Shown: piece after piece, positions 33,003 to 45,354 of the stretch
Layout of the letters: the number at the start of each line of letters is the position of its first letter
Numbering within the stretch: position 1 is the first letter of the stretch
NCBI RefSeq assembly: GCF_027244095.1
Contig: NC_069661.1
Coordinates: 188,560,501-188,624,500, forward strand
Reading direction: 5' to 3'
DNA length: 64,000 bases
Source: Hemicordylus capensis
Taxonomy: Eukaryota; Chordata; Lepidosauria; Squamata; Cordylidae
Program-made: the position numbers and the translations under genes
Notes under the pieces: model-generated
Told to the model about the DNA's origin: nothing
Databases searched by the model: none
Seen by the model: only the letters and a program-made list of their open reading frames with translations

Positions 33003-33135
33003 TTATTTATTTATTTAAAATATTTATACCCCGCCCCTCCAGTGCACTACTGCTCGGGGCAGCTAACAACAATAAAATAGACACAAGATACAATAAATGT
33101 AATAAAATTAACTAAATTAAACAAAAAAAAGTTGT
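33003..33135 (-). mobile_element. LINE 3' end fragment
   Basis: (TTTA)n, then TATTTATACCCCGCCCCTCC and GGGGCAGCTAACAACAATAA, the reverse complement of a typical squamate LINE tail. No coding part. Confidence 0.6.
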
Positions 33136-33199
33136 CAGATTAAAAACCACAATCATTATCAGATGGAAGATGACATACGGATAAAACCGCAGTTATCTG

Positions 33200-34500
33200 T
33201 TTTAGGTCGGCTTTGGTTTCTGTTGTGAATGAAGAGACAAAAACGAGCACTCGTCTCGTGCGATTTCGTCAACATGGAGCGCCCGAAAGTCGAGGAGTTG
33301 CTCCAAACGACCAACCCGAGAACTTGCTGCTAAGCGGCGGCTGCTTGACTGCAGGCTGAATCTGAGCGCCCTCCACTTAGCCGCCGCCTCCTCATCTGGA
33401 AGCCAGCTCTCTTCACATGCAGGACCACAGGCGGCGGGCAGCCCCTTTTCTAGGCTTCCTTCTTCTCCCACGAATATGCGCTTTTCCTTTCAGTTCCTGC
33501 CTCTGCTGTGTGCTGATTTTCAGGCGTAGAAAATCCCCGCACAAGCCAGGCGTTGCGTAGCAACGGCGAAAGGTGGCGCCCACGAAGGCGAGGCCTGTAG
33601 GCCGTCTGTGGGTGGCTGCCTCCCTCCGTCCCCCTCTCCCTCCCGCTGGGCAGGGCGAGGAGCCCCAACGCGAGGGAGACCGACCGACACTCCTTGCTCG
33701 GGCTCGCTCCCCGCTCCGCCCCCCTCCCCGCTGCCCCGGAAGGAGTTGCCCGCTTGGCCTCGGAAGTTGTCCTGAGCAGAGTCCGGCCCAGAGCGAGGCC
33801 TGGCTGCCGCTCTCGGGACGGGAGCTCCGGTTCGGCCAAGCGGGGAAGGAGGACTCGGGGCTGCTGTCGTCTGGCCACCCGCAGGCGGCTGGGCCTCATG
33901 AAGAAGGTGAGCGCGGAATCTCCCGCCGCCGGCTCTTCCTCTCCCCGCCGACCCAGCGCTTTCCTTTCGGGGGTTCGCTTCGGGCTGCGGTCGTTTTCTT
34001 CGGCTGGGCGTGAGAGCTGCGGCGGCAGCTGGCAAACCGGAGACACGGGCAGAGGAAGACGCGCGCGCTCTCCGTTTTCCCTTCCTTCTGGCCGGGTGGG
34101 CGGCAGGCTTGGCACCGCCAGGGTGAAGGCAAGCGAAGGGCGGCTGGCTGCTGACTTCTCCAGCAGTGTCCATCCGCTTGGGCAGCGGGAGGGGATGGCA
34201 AGAAACGGGCAAAGCGCAGGAGGGATGGGCTGCCTGGAAGCGGGACTGCGGCGGCTCCATATTTTGCTTGTGCAACGCTCCTGTTGATGGGGAGAGGAGG
34301 AAGACGGCCGGGGTAAATAAACACCCGCCGGAACGATCTCTTTGGCCGGGCAGCTCTCTTGGTTTCGACGGTAATGTCAATGTCACCGGGTGACTGGTCT
34401 CGGGGGCTCCGTCTCCTCGTGAGGTGTGTGGTGTCCAGCGCTTCCACTGCAGGTGCAAGGGGCGTCTGGGGGCCAACGAGTGTCTGTCTTGTGCTAGGCT
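33200..34500 (+). promoter_or_regulatory. CpG island, probable FRS2 promoter and 5' non-coding exon
   Basis: 1.3 kb of CpG-dense DNA, the second such island in the window. A consensus splice donor AAG|GTGAGC stands at 33907-33912, inside the island and on the + strand. No protein family is recognised in any frame, and the long open frames are those expected from high GC. In other amniotes the next gene after YEATS4 on this strand is FRS2, which starts with non-coding exons far from its coding exons. The FRS2 start (MGSCCSCPDKD) was not found, so the coding part should lie past 64 kb. Island: seen; FRS2: inferred. Confidence 0.6.
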
Positions 34501-36030
34501 CGTGTTGGAGATGATGCTTGTTGCTGATCATTTACTTGACAGGTAATAAGTCGCACTAGTGCGGTATACATTCAGAAAATGAGGTGGTGGAGATGGGCAG
34601 ACACTCGTGTGTTCTATGGAACCGTGAGATCCGTCTCAGTTGTAGTACTCTGCAAGTCGGTTAGGCTGAAATCTTAAACATATTAACTAGCAGCTAAGTC
34701 CCAGTGGAATTTATTTCTAAATAAAAGTACATAACTCTTGGTTAGGTAGCCTTGTGCCCTTGTATCCGTGGAACTTAAATTGGCTTAGAGTGTTTCAATA
34801 TGATAGGATTGTATGGATTGCAAAGCTGCCTAGAGATTTACATATTAGGCAGTATTTTTTAAAAATGATAAATGTAAAGCATGGTTTAAATAGTAATCTT
34901 GAAAGGCTAGTTTTTGTGAGCTAATAAGGGAAACCATTTGAATAATGTAAATTGCTGTCTCCCCCCCTCCCCCCGAGATTGTGGTCCTTATATATTAAGA
35001 TTATATGATGACTAGAATTATCAGAGGTGAAGAGAGAAACAAAGATTGATGCATTTTACAAAATATTTATCTAAGATTAGAGTTGCTATAAATGACAAAA
35101 TAATTCAGATGGAAGGTCCCAAAATTCCTATAAGTGAATAAAAACCAAAGGATTTTCTAAGAAAGAATGGCATTCTCTTTGCACTGGGAATTTTAATTTT
35201 GATTTTTTAAAAATAAAAAATATTGAATAACTCGTAGGTCACCTGGTCTTTTCAGTTAGTGTTCTAAATAATGCCTTCCATGAATTCTTTAGAGTAACTG
35301 TCATGTTTCTGTATCCTCAGATTAATCAGGTTTTTGACTAGTGTATGTCCTAAAATGCATGTGTGTTGAAATGAGTGATGCTGCCTTCTCAATCAATTTC
35401 TCATGGAGTTGAAATGAGAGTTGTATTTGAATGCAGGTTTAAACTGAAGATGTGCTTGTATTATCAGGAAGGTTTCTAGTAACATGAAAGAAACCTAATA
35501 TAGGGCAACTGACTTGTTCACTTAGACCAAGGATGAGTTAGCCTTGCATTGCACAATGCATGTCCAGTTATTAAAACTATTGAGATGAGGACTAAGTATC
35601 AGATTGGAGTCAGGATAGTAGAATGACAACTATCTCTTTGGAGTTAGATGGCAGCTAATTTAGCCTGAATCTGGATAGTCAGGTTGTCAACAGAGTGGAG
35701 AAAGTACTGAAATTTTGAATCTTCGTGCATTTAAAACAGTCTCATTTGAAATAAATATTTAATGATGAATAAAATAAATCATGAGTTAGATGGGGCTCGT
35801 AATGATGTACTCCAGTTGTGTGTTTAATTGGTTTTCTTTTTTTTTCTTTGTAAGGTAGGTAAATTGTGTTAAGAGATTATTTAAATTTGATTTTTTAAGC
35901 TTCATTACTTATACCTTTACCTTTCTTAAATCTGATAAAATGCTTCAGGAGCTGATCAATGATTTTTAATATATTTTCTGATACAAATTTTGAGGATTAC
36001 AATACTACATTTAAAGATTCTGAGGTCAGA
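34501..36030. other. Probable FRS2 intron 1, no feature recognised
   Basis: AT-rich unique-looking DNA. A decayed short palindromic repeat may lie near 34665-34760. No exon with both splice sites and a known protein. Confidence 0.45.
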
Positions 36031-36320
36031 TATATTACATTACTTAAGTGACAAACAGTGGCTAACATCCAGACTAATGGTACACTGGCAGAACAGCATT
36101 TTCTATCATAGGGTTGATTTCTACCGTCCTTGTGAAAGCCCCTATACCTGCCAAAAATATCTCCCTGAGGGTTGTGGGACCTCAGGGACATCTTCAGCAG
36201 ACTCAGGCACCTGCAGAGGTAAGGATCAGATTGCAGATAATCAACCCTTCCTCATGCATCAGAAAATATGTTCTGGGCATTAAACTGGATGTTGACCAGT
36301 GAAATCTTGGTGTGCTGACT

Positions 36321-36541
36321 AGAGCCCCTGGTGGCGCAGTGGTAAAACTGCCGCCCTGTAACCAGAAGGTTACAAGTTCGATCCTGACTAGGGGCTCAAG
36401 GTTGACTCAGCCTTCCATCCTTCTGCGGTCGGTAAAATGAGTACCCAGAATGTTGGGGGGCAATATGCTAAATCATTGTAAACCGCTTAGAGAGCTTCTA
36501 GCTATAGAGCGGTATATAAATGTAAGTGCTATTGCTATTGC
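36321..36541 (+). mobile_element. Sauria-type SINE
   Basis: tRNA-like head GCCCCTGGTGGCGCAGTGG and B box AGTTCGATCC, then the diagnostic body GGTTGACTCAGCCTTCCATC, GGTCGGTAAAATGAGTACCC and GGGGGGCAATATGC. The 3' end GAGCGGTATATAAATG resembles the Bov-B LINE tail used by this family, followed by an (ATTGCT)n run. Sauria SINEs are known only from squamates, so this copy is the best host indicator. Confidence 0.92.
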
Positions 36542-37320
36542 TAAACATCCTGCAGTCCAGAATTTGTGAAGCCAGGAAAGCCCAGCTTACTGTATTTGTC
36601 TGAAGTGCTATGCATGTTTTTGTAGGGTTTCTGTTATTAATACTTAGATTAGGCAGCATCTTCAAGGGTTGGCTGGCCAATTGGTGTCAAAACAAACTCA
36701 CCCAAAAGCGGCCCTTTCATGAGGCAAAGTGAAGCAGCCACATCAAAGTGGCACATTATTGAGTAACTTACAAGGTGGTGAGTTGTCCCAACTTTGGCCA
36801 CCTGTGCAGCTCTTTGGAAGCAATCTGACCCTTGCAATCTTTGCAAGGAGAACCTCGCCGCATATTCCTTGCAAAGCTTGCAAGGAGAGAAGAGAAGGCT
36901 GCTGCCAACCTTCCCTCTTTCTCACAGCACTTTCAACGCTCGCAAAGGTCAGTTTTGAAAAAGAGATGGCCACTACAATGATCATGGGGCAAGGCAGCAT
37001 TTGGTGTTTCACCCCAGGCACCTCAATATCTTTGGCCACCCTGAACGCACCTACATTACTCCTTATATGTTGAACTCTAAACTTCTGTGTATTTCCCACA
37101 GAGATTGTTTTGTTAAAGAAGAATAGGAATGTGTGAAGTAGCCCTGCATCATTTGATATTTCAGAAACACAGAGAAATTCAGTTGCAGGAAAAATGCTGA
37201 AGTGCAGAGTTCAGATTAGGACAACTTTAAGTGCCACAAAACCTGGAAGTGCAAAGCTGAGTAATTCCTGCTCTTAGTGGTAAACAGAGACATCTTAATT
37301 CTGTGCTGCAATGTAGGGTA

Positions 37321-37577
37321 GGTATGTACACGAACCGGTGGTTCCGCTGGTTCGAAGGTGGTGGGGGTCTCTCTCTAAGAGCAGGGGAGGGTGCACTTAC
37401 CCAGAAGACGAGGGCAATGGGGCACCAGGGAGATATGCTGCAACCCTGATTGGCTTTGCAAAAGTACGGATGCTGGCGGAGAAAAAGCGGCAGGAGGGAT
37501 AAGTGCACCTTCCCTTGTTCTTAAAGAGAGACCCCTGCTGCCTTCGAGCCTCTCTGCCGCGGTTCTGTGAATATCCC
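37321..37577. mobile_element. TA-target MITE (GGGATGTGCACG family), 257 bp
   Basis: Left end GGTATGTACACGAACCGG and the reverse complement of the right end, GGGATATTCACAGAACC, flanked by TA at 37319-37320 and 37578-37579. Long inner inverted repeats: AGAGCAGGGGAGGGTGCACT pairs with the block at 37502-37522. Nearly a full palindrome. Confidence 0.8.
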
Positions 37578-37599
37578 TAATGTATGGTAGTAAAATAAC

Positions 37600-39600
37600 C
37601 TGGCAGCTTTGCAAAATGAAGAAGATGCTGGGATAACAATGACACTTTGAAAATATGTGTATACATTATTGAATTATAACTAACAATTATGTGTTAATGG
37701 CCTTGAGGGACCTCTGATGCACTTGTTTTGGTACGAGGACACTGAAAAGAAATGTGTATAACTTTAAGCTACTATTCAATTTATGTCCAAATAATTAATG
37801 GCTTAGGGGATTGGCTGTACAGGACTCTTCTTGCTTTTGTTGTTCTGTGTCACAGCATAAAGTTAAAACTACTGTGTTGCTGATTGAGTTCAGGAACTAT
37901 CTAATTGTGCATAAGCTTAAGAGGCAAAAGAACTCTGTAGAGTGCAGAGATGAGGAATAAGAGTGGGACTGTTTAAATGCCAGAGAGGATGGGCATGATC
38001 TTAAACCTCCTTTCTTGTTTCTACACTCTACAGAGGGCTTCTGTTTTTATAAATTCCTGAGTAGAAGATATGGTTCAAAGGAATTACAAAATACCCCTTG
38101 ATGACTGTGCAGTAGTGTATTTGCTGCTTGAAAGTGTACTGGGGGTGGAGGTGTGTATGTTTGGCAGAAGTGACTACCAAAGGTGCAACCTTGTGTATCC
38201 TTGACTGTAGCACTGCAGGGAGGAGTAGCTTCCTGTTCTACACTGGATTTAAGCATTAATTAGGCATTTGCATTTAATATATAAGGCTCAAAAATTGACT
38301 AATGTCATATGCATGTCATAACAATTTGCATGCAGAAGGGGGGGAAGGATGTTTTGCTAATCCCTCCCTCTTTCCACTTATACCCTTGATGCTCCATGAA
38401 ACTATGTCACTGAAGTTCCTTGGGGGGATATATTTTCAGGGGGCAGCAGAGTGAAGGGAGGATTGGTAAAAATTGTCCCTTCCCCCCTGCTTGTGCGAAA
38501 AATGATGCATGCATGGCTTTAGTCAGTATGTAAGACAACATATTTTAAAAGTTAGCATTAAGTACAGAAATAATAGTTGCTACCTCCTTGCAGTAAGAGT
38601 TAAAATCTCTCTTCATGTGGAACGGCTTTGTTCTATTTATGTTTGGAAATCAGTGCCATGTTCACTGACTTCTCTTGGTCTTTGAGACAGAGGTGTTATT
38701 CAGTAAACTTTACTGAACTTCAGAGGTGTAAGAAAGGAGAAAATATGTTTATTTTAAGAACTCAACTCTGGTTGTGTGTATGTAAGATCTAGTGTTTGCT
38801 CCATTAATCTTATGGACATATCTATCATGGAACACACTTGCACTGGTGATGAGCTGTTGAGTGTTGCCAAATTTGCAGTCTGCTTTTGTGCATGCTTACT
38901 TGGAAGTAAATTCCATTGGGTTCACTGGGACTCTGAGGAAAGTGTGCTTAGTATTGCTGCCTAACTGTGTGGCTTGTTTGTTTTCTATTTGAGAAATTGG
39001 GAGACCAAAAAGAGTGTCTGTGTTGGTGGTGAAGATGTGGGATGGAGAGAAGCCTGCCTAAAGTTCTTTGCTTGTATGACAGGTCCTGGCATGAGAAGGT
39101 GGTGTGTGAGCCCATCAAACCTAATAATGGAGGTCAAGGCACAACTAATCATACTTAGTATTCCCTTTCATACTAATTGCTGTCATTAAAATAGATGTTT
39201 TGTATATGTACTACTTAAGAGATTTTGTAAGAAAATTGAGATGACCAGATACTTGGTTTGAAGGAATTCTCTGAGACAGAGGAAGAGGATTTTGGGGGCT
39301 TTTGCCAGAGTTTAAGAGGCTACTTGGATGGAAACTATTTTCTTCTCCTTCCACTTTGTCAAAGAGGATGTTCATAGAAAGGAGGACAGTTCTCCTTGAG
39401 GAGGAAAGCGGTATATAAATACTCATAGTAGTAATCATGGAACCATCGAGACATATGGTAATAGAACTTAAAATTCAATACCTGACTTGTAAGATACTAG
39501 ATCATACAAATATGTGGTACTTTAATGATCTAGAGATGTTTAATGTTTAGTAGTGGTAGTTAGCTTATTTATGTTGCTAAAACTATAGGCCATAATAGTA
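37600..39600. other. Intronic stretch with one small repeat
   Basis: No gene recognised. A decayed short palindromic repeat lies at about 38885-38965 (GTGCATGCTTACTTGGAAGT, mirrored by GTGTGCTTAGTATTGC). The rest is unique-looking. Confidence 0.45.
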
Positions 39601-39627
39601 ATTATTAGGTCTGTGCAAGTCAGACAA

Positions 39628-40485
39628 CAGGAAATTTCAATGTCAGGATTCCTGGGGCTCACCATCAAGAAGCATTAGAGTGTGAGGCAAGTGCCCTGAG
39701 TAGCCCATTGGTGGTGGTGGCCCTTTAACTGGCCTCCCAACATTGGGCGGCTGGTGGCGCAGTGATGTTTGGGAGTTTGCGGGGGGAGGTAGGCAGGAGT
39801 GATGGACTTCTTCCTGGGAAGCCCTTCTCTCAAATGTGAGTGCCTTCTTTGTCGTGAACCCTGTCTATTGAGATCAGCTGGAGAGGTCTGGTTACGGTTG
39901 CCACTGGCTTGTTTGGTGGCAACTCAGTACCTGCCTTCTCTGTGGCTGCCCCAAGGCTTTGAAATATGCTCCCTGTCAAAATAAGAGCATCTCCATCTCT
40001 GATTGCTTTTAGAAAGACCCTCAGAACACCTGTTTTCTCAGGCTTTTAACTGAAATTAATTTTAAAGCATTTAATTGTGTTTATCACCATGAAATTGTTA
40101 ACTTTTTATTCTGTGAAATTGTTTTAATTGTGTTTACCCTGGTTTATATTTGTTGTGTTAAATTGTGTACACCGCCTAGAGATATACTTATATACTTATC
40201 AGGCAGTATATAAATATGACAGATAGATAGATAAATGAATAATTAAATGGGAGAAGTTCTGTGTGGGCTGGTTTTCTCCAGAACCTGCATGACCTTCCCA
40301 GGAAAAAGTTTGTCACTCCCTGTCTGCCCCTTCCCGAATATTACCGTGCCACCCAGCTGCCCCCACCCCAGTGCTGGGAATCCAGTTAAAGGGCTTCCAC
40401 CACCATAGGGCTACCTGGGGCACTTGCCCCATGTTCTAATGCCTCTTGGTTGTGGGGCCTGGGAATTCCACCATCAGAATTCGTG
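39628..40485. mobile_element. Foldback DNA element interrupted by an L2-like LINE
   Basis: The left arm (39628-39826) and the right arm (40244-40485) are inverted copies. CAAGAAGCATTAGAGTGTG mirrors CAAGAGGCATTAGAACATG, GGCAAGTGCCCTGAGTAGCC mirrors GGCAAGTGCCCCAGGTAGCC, and CCCTTTAACTGG occurs in both. CTTCTTCCTGGGAAG mirrors CTTTTTCCTGGGAAG. The LINE fragment at 39827-40243 sits between the arms, so it entered later. Superfamily unknown; no clear target duplication. Confidence 0.75.
39827..40243 (+). mobile_element. L2-like LINE 3' end nested in a foldback element
   Basis: Matches the copy at 15225: GTGCCTTCTTTGTCGTGAAC, GAGAGGTCTGGTTACGGTTG and AGGCTTTTAACTGAAATTAA. It ends GGCAGTATATAAATATGAC and (AGAT)n. 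Frames are broken. Confidence 0.82.
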
Positions 40486-40619
40486 TATTATTGGAAACTC
40501 TTTCTCTCTCTGCTGTAACATCAACTTGAGTTATTTATTTTTAATGGCATCTGTGGCAGTATTTTTACTAAATATGCCCTTGTAGGCCCTACCGTTGCAA
40601 CTGCTCACCTGGTCACAGT

Positions 40620-40850
40620 GTAAGCATAAGGCTATTGTATCAATTGGAATATTGGGCTCAGATCTGGGAGACCCATGGTCCAATCCTTGTTTGGCTATGA
40701 AGCTCACCCAGTCATTCTCTTCCAGCCTAAGCAACCTCCCAGGATTGTTGGGAGGATAAAAAGGTAGCTGGGGGTGGGGACATACAACTATATACACCAC
40801 CCTGAGCTCATTGGAGGAAGGTGTAGCAAAATGAGTTGCTAAAAATGAGC
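40620..40850 (+). mobile_element. Old tRNA-derived SINE
   Basis: The B box GGTCCAATCC, then CAGGATTGTTGGGAGGATAA and CACCACCCTGAGCTCATTGG, are diverged forms of the SINE at 13551. The head is eroded. Confidence 0.6.
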
Positions 40851-41431
40851 AATAAACTGCATGCAGAACAAGCAGAGTTGCATGGACACAAGAGGATGGC
40901 TTAGTTGTGCTAAAAAGGGGATTTGCAGAAGAAAAGTGATATAGCACTCTTGCACAACAGTTCCCATTTAAACAAATGGGGCATGTCCCAGTTGTGTAAC
41001 TGTTGCACACCCCAGTGCTATTCTGGCACCCAGATTTCAGATTTAGTTCAGCTAGCTAGCGTAGCAGCCTTCCACATGTGATGTTGCTCTGGATATTGGC
41101 CAGCATTCTTAGATGTGAGGCATTCAGTGCTTCACAGAATGACTTTGGAGTGCACAGCAAGCACTAATAACAGGTAAGCTGAGGAAAGCTCCAAGTGTAC
41201 TGCCCCAGTCTCCTTAGATAAAGGGCATGATATAAATGTGATTAAATTAGACCAGCTTGAGTTATATAAAAGACCAGTGTGCTGTGCAGTGGATGAACAT
41301 GACGAGACAGTAGCACTCTCTTCTCAAGTTAAATTCTTAACTTGTCCTGTTAATTTTAATGGGACTACTTTGCGTAAATTTCCTCAGTATGTAAGCTACT
41401 GTTTTGTAACCTAAGAATCTGAAGTATAGTC

Positions 41432-41661
41432 TACAGTTCTGACTAGCAAGCCAGAGGTTGCTGGTTTGAATCCCTGCTGGTATGTTTTCCAGACTATGGG
41501 AAACACCTATATCAGGCAGCAGCAATATAGGAAAGTGCTGAAAGGCATCATCTCATACGGCGGGAGATGGCAATGGTAAACCCTTCCCGTAGTCTACCAA
41601 ATACAGGGCTTTGTGGTTGCCAGGAGTTGGCACAGACTCTATGGCACACTTTATCTTTACA
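41432..41661 (+). mobile_element. tRNA-derived SINE (same family as 18775)
   Basis: GACTAGCAAGCCAGAGGTTG and B box GGTTTGAATCCC, then GGCAGCAGCAATATAGGAAA, GCAATGGTAAACCC and the end TGGCACACTTTATC. The first part of the head is missing. Like the copy at 16085 it carries an extra block (ATGTTTTCCAGACTATGGG) after the B box that the 18775 and 61951 copies lack. Confidence 0.87.
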
Positions 41662-41889
41662 CTGAGAGTAGGATGAAGCAGTTGAATAGCCTTCAGCTGA
41701 ACTCCAGATCAAGTACATGTTTTGTCTCCCTGTATTTTTGTTAGAAGTTTTCCCAGTGGGTATAGTGTAACTTTTGTAAATCACTTGTATGATCCTGGTT
41801 TAATGTTCTTATTTTTTTTACGATCTATCAACTGATTTAATTGATACATTTTAAATGCTATATGTCAATACATATTGACTTTTCTTGTA

Positions 41890-42291
41890 GGCATGTGCTC
41901 GAAACATGATTCGAAATCCGAATTGCAGGCACATCCCTTTAAAACCAAGGACTTACACAACACCTTTTAACATGGAGGAGAGCAAGTCTATACCTGCTCC
42001 TCCTCTGTTCACTATTACTTCTGTATGGCTGTGCTGCCCCCCAGCTATGAACACGTGCCGGCAGGGTATCTCCTTGATGCCCCTGTGTGACATCACGCAT
42101 GTACAGAGGCCATGTGCATGCAGACATAGCACAGGGCCAGGTGGGGGATGCCCTACCAGCATGCTGTCACTGCTGATGGAGGAGGAGCAGGTATGGACCT
42201 GCTCTCCTCAGTGTTAAAGGGGCTGTGTAATCTCTGTTTTAAAGGGATGTGCCCGCGATTTGCGTGCTGAATCGTATTTCAAGCATATCCC
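41890..42291. mobile_element. TA-target MITE (GGGATGTGCACG family), 402 bp
   Basis: Ends GGCATGTGCTCGAAACATG and the reverse complement of the right end, GGGATATGCTTGAAATACG, with TA on both sides (41888-41889 and 42292-42293). Each arm contains a second inner motif (GGCACATCCCTTTAAAA on the left, its complement on the right). GAGGAGAGCAAG and its mirrored form follow further inside. Confidence 0.8.
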
Positions 42292-42299
42292 TATTTTCT

Positions 42300-43315
42300 T
42301 GTCCTTCTCCATTCTAAACACTTGGGACAGGCTATGCTGATTAAAACGACTAACATTTCCAATTTAAAATCTAAAAAGAAAGTTTTTCATTTTTTAAAAA
42401 AAGCTTGCACTACTTATGCAAATATTGTTTATATTGTAATTGTCAGATTCCTCTGTGACTGCTAAATATTAGTAGCTATTTGTGTATAGTTTAAGCTACA
42501 GTGTTAATAAACAGTAAGTCCCACAAGCTTTGGGTGGAATTCACTTCTACATAAACATGTTTAAGATGGTGTATAATCTCTTGTCTGTTGCAGTTGGACT
42601 GCATTATTCAGTGGTATAATATTAAAAATATTAATATTTTGCACTTTTAATTAGTTGCTTTAATGTGTGCGTGTGATAGTTTAATACAACAAAATCAATC
42701 CACTTCTCCAGTTTAAAGTGGTGACTTTGTAATATTTAATTTTAGTTGACTTTATTTCTTTAAAATACATATTCAGCTAGTTTTATTGTGGTTATGTTGA
42801 GCCTTAAATTAGTTTAGCTTTTCTGTCACTAGTGTGTACAAATGCTAGTAGTTGAAAATGACAAAACTTGGCTTTATCCCAGGAACTGAAAATAATGTTA
42901 GCTTTTATATATGGAAAGATATGAAACCTTCCTAGTGGGGAGGGATAAATAAGACAGTGTGTTTTTGAGCAACTAAGCGCTTGGGCTCCTCTGTGCCAAA
43001 TATATTTCTCAAGTGGGCTGTATACTATACCAATTAAAAAGATGTAGCTGCAAGAAGTCTTAGATTTGCTTGACCTTTTCCGAGGAGGAGAAGTTAAATA
43101 TGTAAACCTAACTAAAGAATGCTTTGAAACAACCAAGAAAAACTAAAATGGAACATCTAAAAATTAGGTCTGAGCAGGGAACAATAGTTGTAGTCTGTTC
43201 TAACTGTGAATATTATTTTAATAATATTCAGTGTTCTGATTTGAGCCAGCATTAAAGAAGCAGTTTGTTGACTCTGCCTTCCCTCAGAGTGGGCATTTTG
43301 TGGTAGCATACGTCT

Positions 43316-43347
<32 letters not shown>

Positions 43348-45350
43348 CACACACACCCCAAATCCATTATGAGGTAACAGTACTAAATCAACAATTTGGA
43401 ACAGTATGGAAATATTTAGAAAGAAGTTAACAGTTGTGAGATTTGAAGACGCTTGGAATAAAACTGAATAGTTGTTAATCACACTGAAACATTTAATAGA
43501 AAATGGAAAAAGCATAGTCGGTTTAAAAAAAAATCACATGTGAATACCCTTTTGCCTGCACTTGCCCTCTTCTGCATTTTTAAAAATTGCTCACAGTAGC
43601 ACTACAGATGCCTGTGATCTACTTTGAAGACTGGGAGTAGAACAACTCCTCAGCAGGCCAGTCACCTTTCAGACTGCTTCATCCCTTTCCCTTCCCCATT
43701 CAGGTTATATTTGGCCAACTGTCTGTGTCATTCACTTTCCTAGCCCATTTCTATGCCACTCTTCTTCATGGGCCAGGATAATTTGAAGTGCCTTTCAAGC
43801 CATGCAACTTCTCATTTGAGGGAAGCATTTAATGGGTTGCTTGAGGAATTATTTTAATGGTATATTTTACACACTATATCAGCTGATTTCTGGGCTGCAT
43901 GAAAAGCCCACTAGAACTTGAACAGCATATTCTCAAAGCAATCTTGAGAAGGGGATGATTTTGACTGTCTTTGTCTATGCACTTTCTTATAAAGTGCATC
44001 CATTATGTGGTTATGAAAGCATCCTAATGAGAGACAAATAAGTTGATCAACATTCACAGTACATGTAGAGCTCTTTGTCTTCTGCATTTCAGTGCATGCA
44101 GAGTCGTAAGTATCTCAAATTAGAGGGGCGGGGGAAGAGAAACTACTGCTTCTAGCTCTCATTAGGTGAAGGGATCTGCAAACCTCATGTCTGTGGCCAA
44201 GTCTGAGGTAAGTTAGAGTGCTCATAACTGGAGGGTAGGCAGTTTCTGTGCCATGCAGAGGAATATATCCCAATAATATAACTGATTCTTATCCTATCAA
44301 GTGGGTGCATGTAACTTGCACAATGCAGAGGGTAAAAAAGCAGTTCAGAATAATAGTTTGGCGAGTTAAACAGAATTATGCAAAAGAGGCATAACCTATG
44401 AATGCCTAGTTCACTTTTTTCTTGGTGTGCAGATTTTTTGTTTTTGCACAGAGTATAATTGTCTTCACTATATGTGCCCTAAGAGTACTGTTTGTTCAAG
44501 ACAAGTTGTTCCTGCATGTCTGTTACAAAGTTAACCTTTTACACAGTTGGCACGATCAGTGGCTTAAAGAGATAAGCAAGAGAAGGACCCCTGTGCCGCA
44601 CAGAGGTATAGGTGTAGTGAATGGGATAGCTAGGTAGTTAATGTGACTGAGAGAGCCAGTGAATAATTACAAATGATTCAAGGTTTGGTTTTCAGGGAGC
44701 ACCATTTGTGTTAAGGCCAGAGTTAGAGGTTTCAGGATTTTGCATTTAATTGCTGTTTGCAGACAGGCATGCATATCAGTCTAAACCAGTTGTGGCAAAG
44801 GTGCCCCCCACCCCATTACTTTTTTTACATATAGGAAAAAGCTGAAAATAGCTGATAGATGTCCATGGAAGTTGCAAGACCAATGAGAGAAGGAATTCAG
44901 ACACCGTGCCAGTTGACATGAAGAAAAGCTATGCTTTTAATTTGGAGATGGACAAAATCTAGATCAGGATCTACTGGTAGATTTCTGGATGCTTTGCACC
45001 CAGAGTAGATTCTGACTCCCAGTTATTTAGCCATAGGAACAATAAAAATACCCCCCCTCCCAAAAGTAAAAAAAAATAGGCTGCTGAAAGAGAGCTTGAG
45101 GGGAAAGTCAAGAGTGGATTTTTTGTGTGAAAGGACTGTGAACTCAGTTCTGGTATTGGGTGGGGGTGGGTGGGAATCTTGGGTTGAGCATATGCTCAGA
45201 GGCACCTAGTTTCTTAATTCTAATTGTATGTCTGTGTCCCTCCCCCAACCACTGTTTTCTTCCTGGTTCTCTTCTGGGTTCTAGAAAACCAGAGTAGATT
45301 TTGTAAGCCTAAAGTCTGCCTCCCCATCTTAATTTTCTCACAACAAAGTG
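42300..45350. other. Intronic stretch, mostly unique
   Basis: No gene or large repeat recognised. A short palindromic repeat relic may lie near 42505-42560. The (CAGA)n microsatellite at 43316 is listed separately. Confidence 0.45.
43316..43358. repeat. (GATA/GACA/CA)n microsatellite
   Basis: Two GATA units, about seven CAGA/GACA units, then a short (CA)n run. Confidence 0.95.
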
Positions 45351-45354
45351 GTAG

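Noticed and set aside
33202-33471. Minus-strand 89-codon frame with alpha-helical look
   Set aside because: No family recognised; CpG island composition explains the open frame.
33450-34531. Several 200-300 codon open frames on both strands
   Set aside because: They lie in a CpG island where stop codons are rare; composition is Arg/Pro/Ala/Ser-rich and overlapping frames conflict. No known family.
36000-36300. Possible repeat or exon with GAGGGTTGTGGGACCTCAGG and AGCAGACTCAGGCACCTGCAGAG
   Set aside because: It has a repeat-like feel and a donor-like GAGGTAAGG, but no second copy in the window and no protein; not enough to call.
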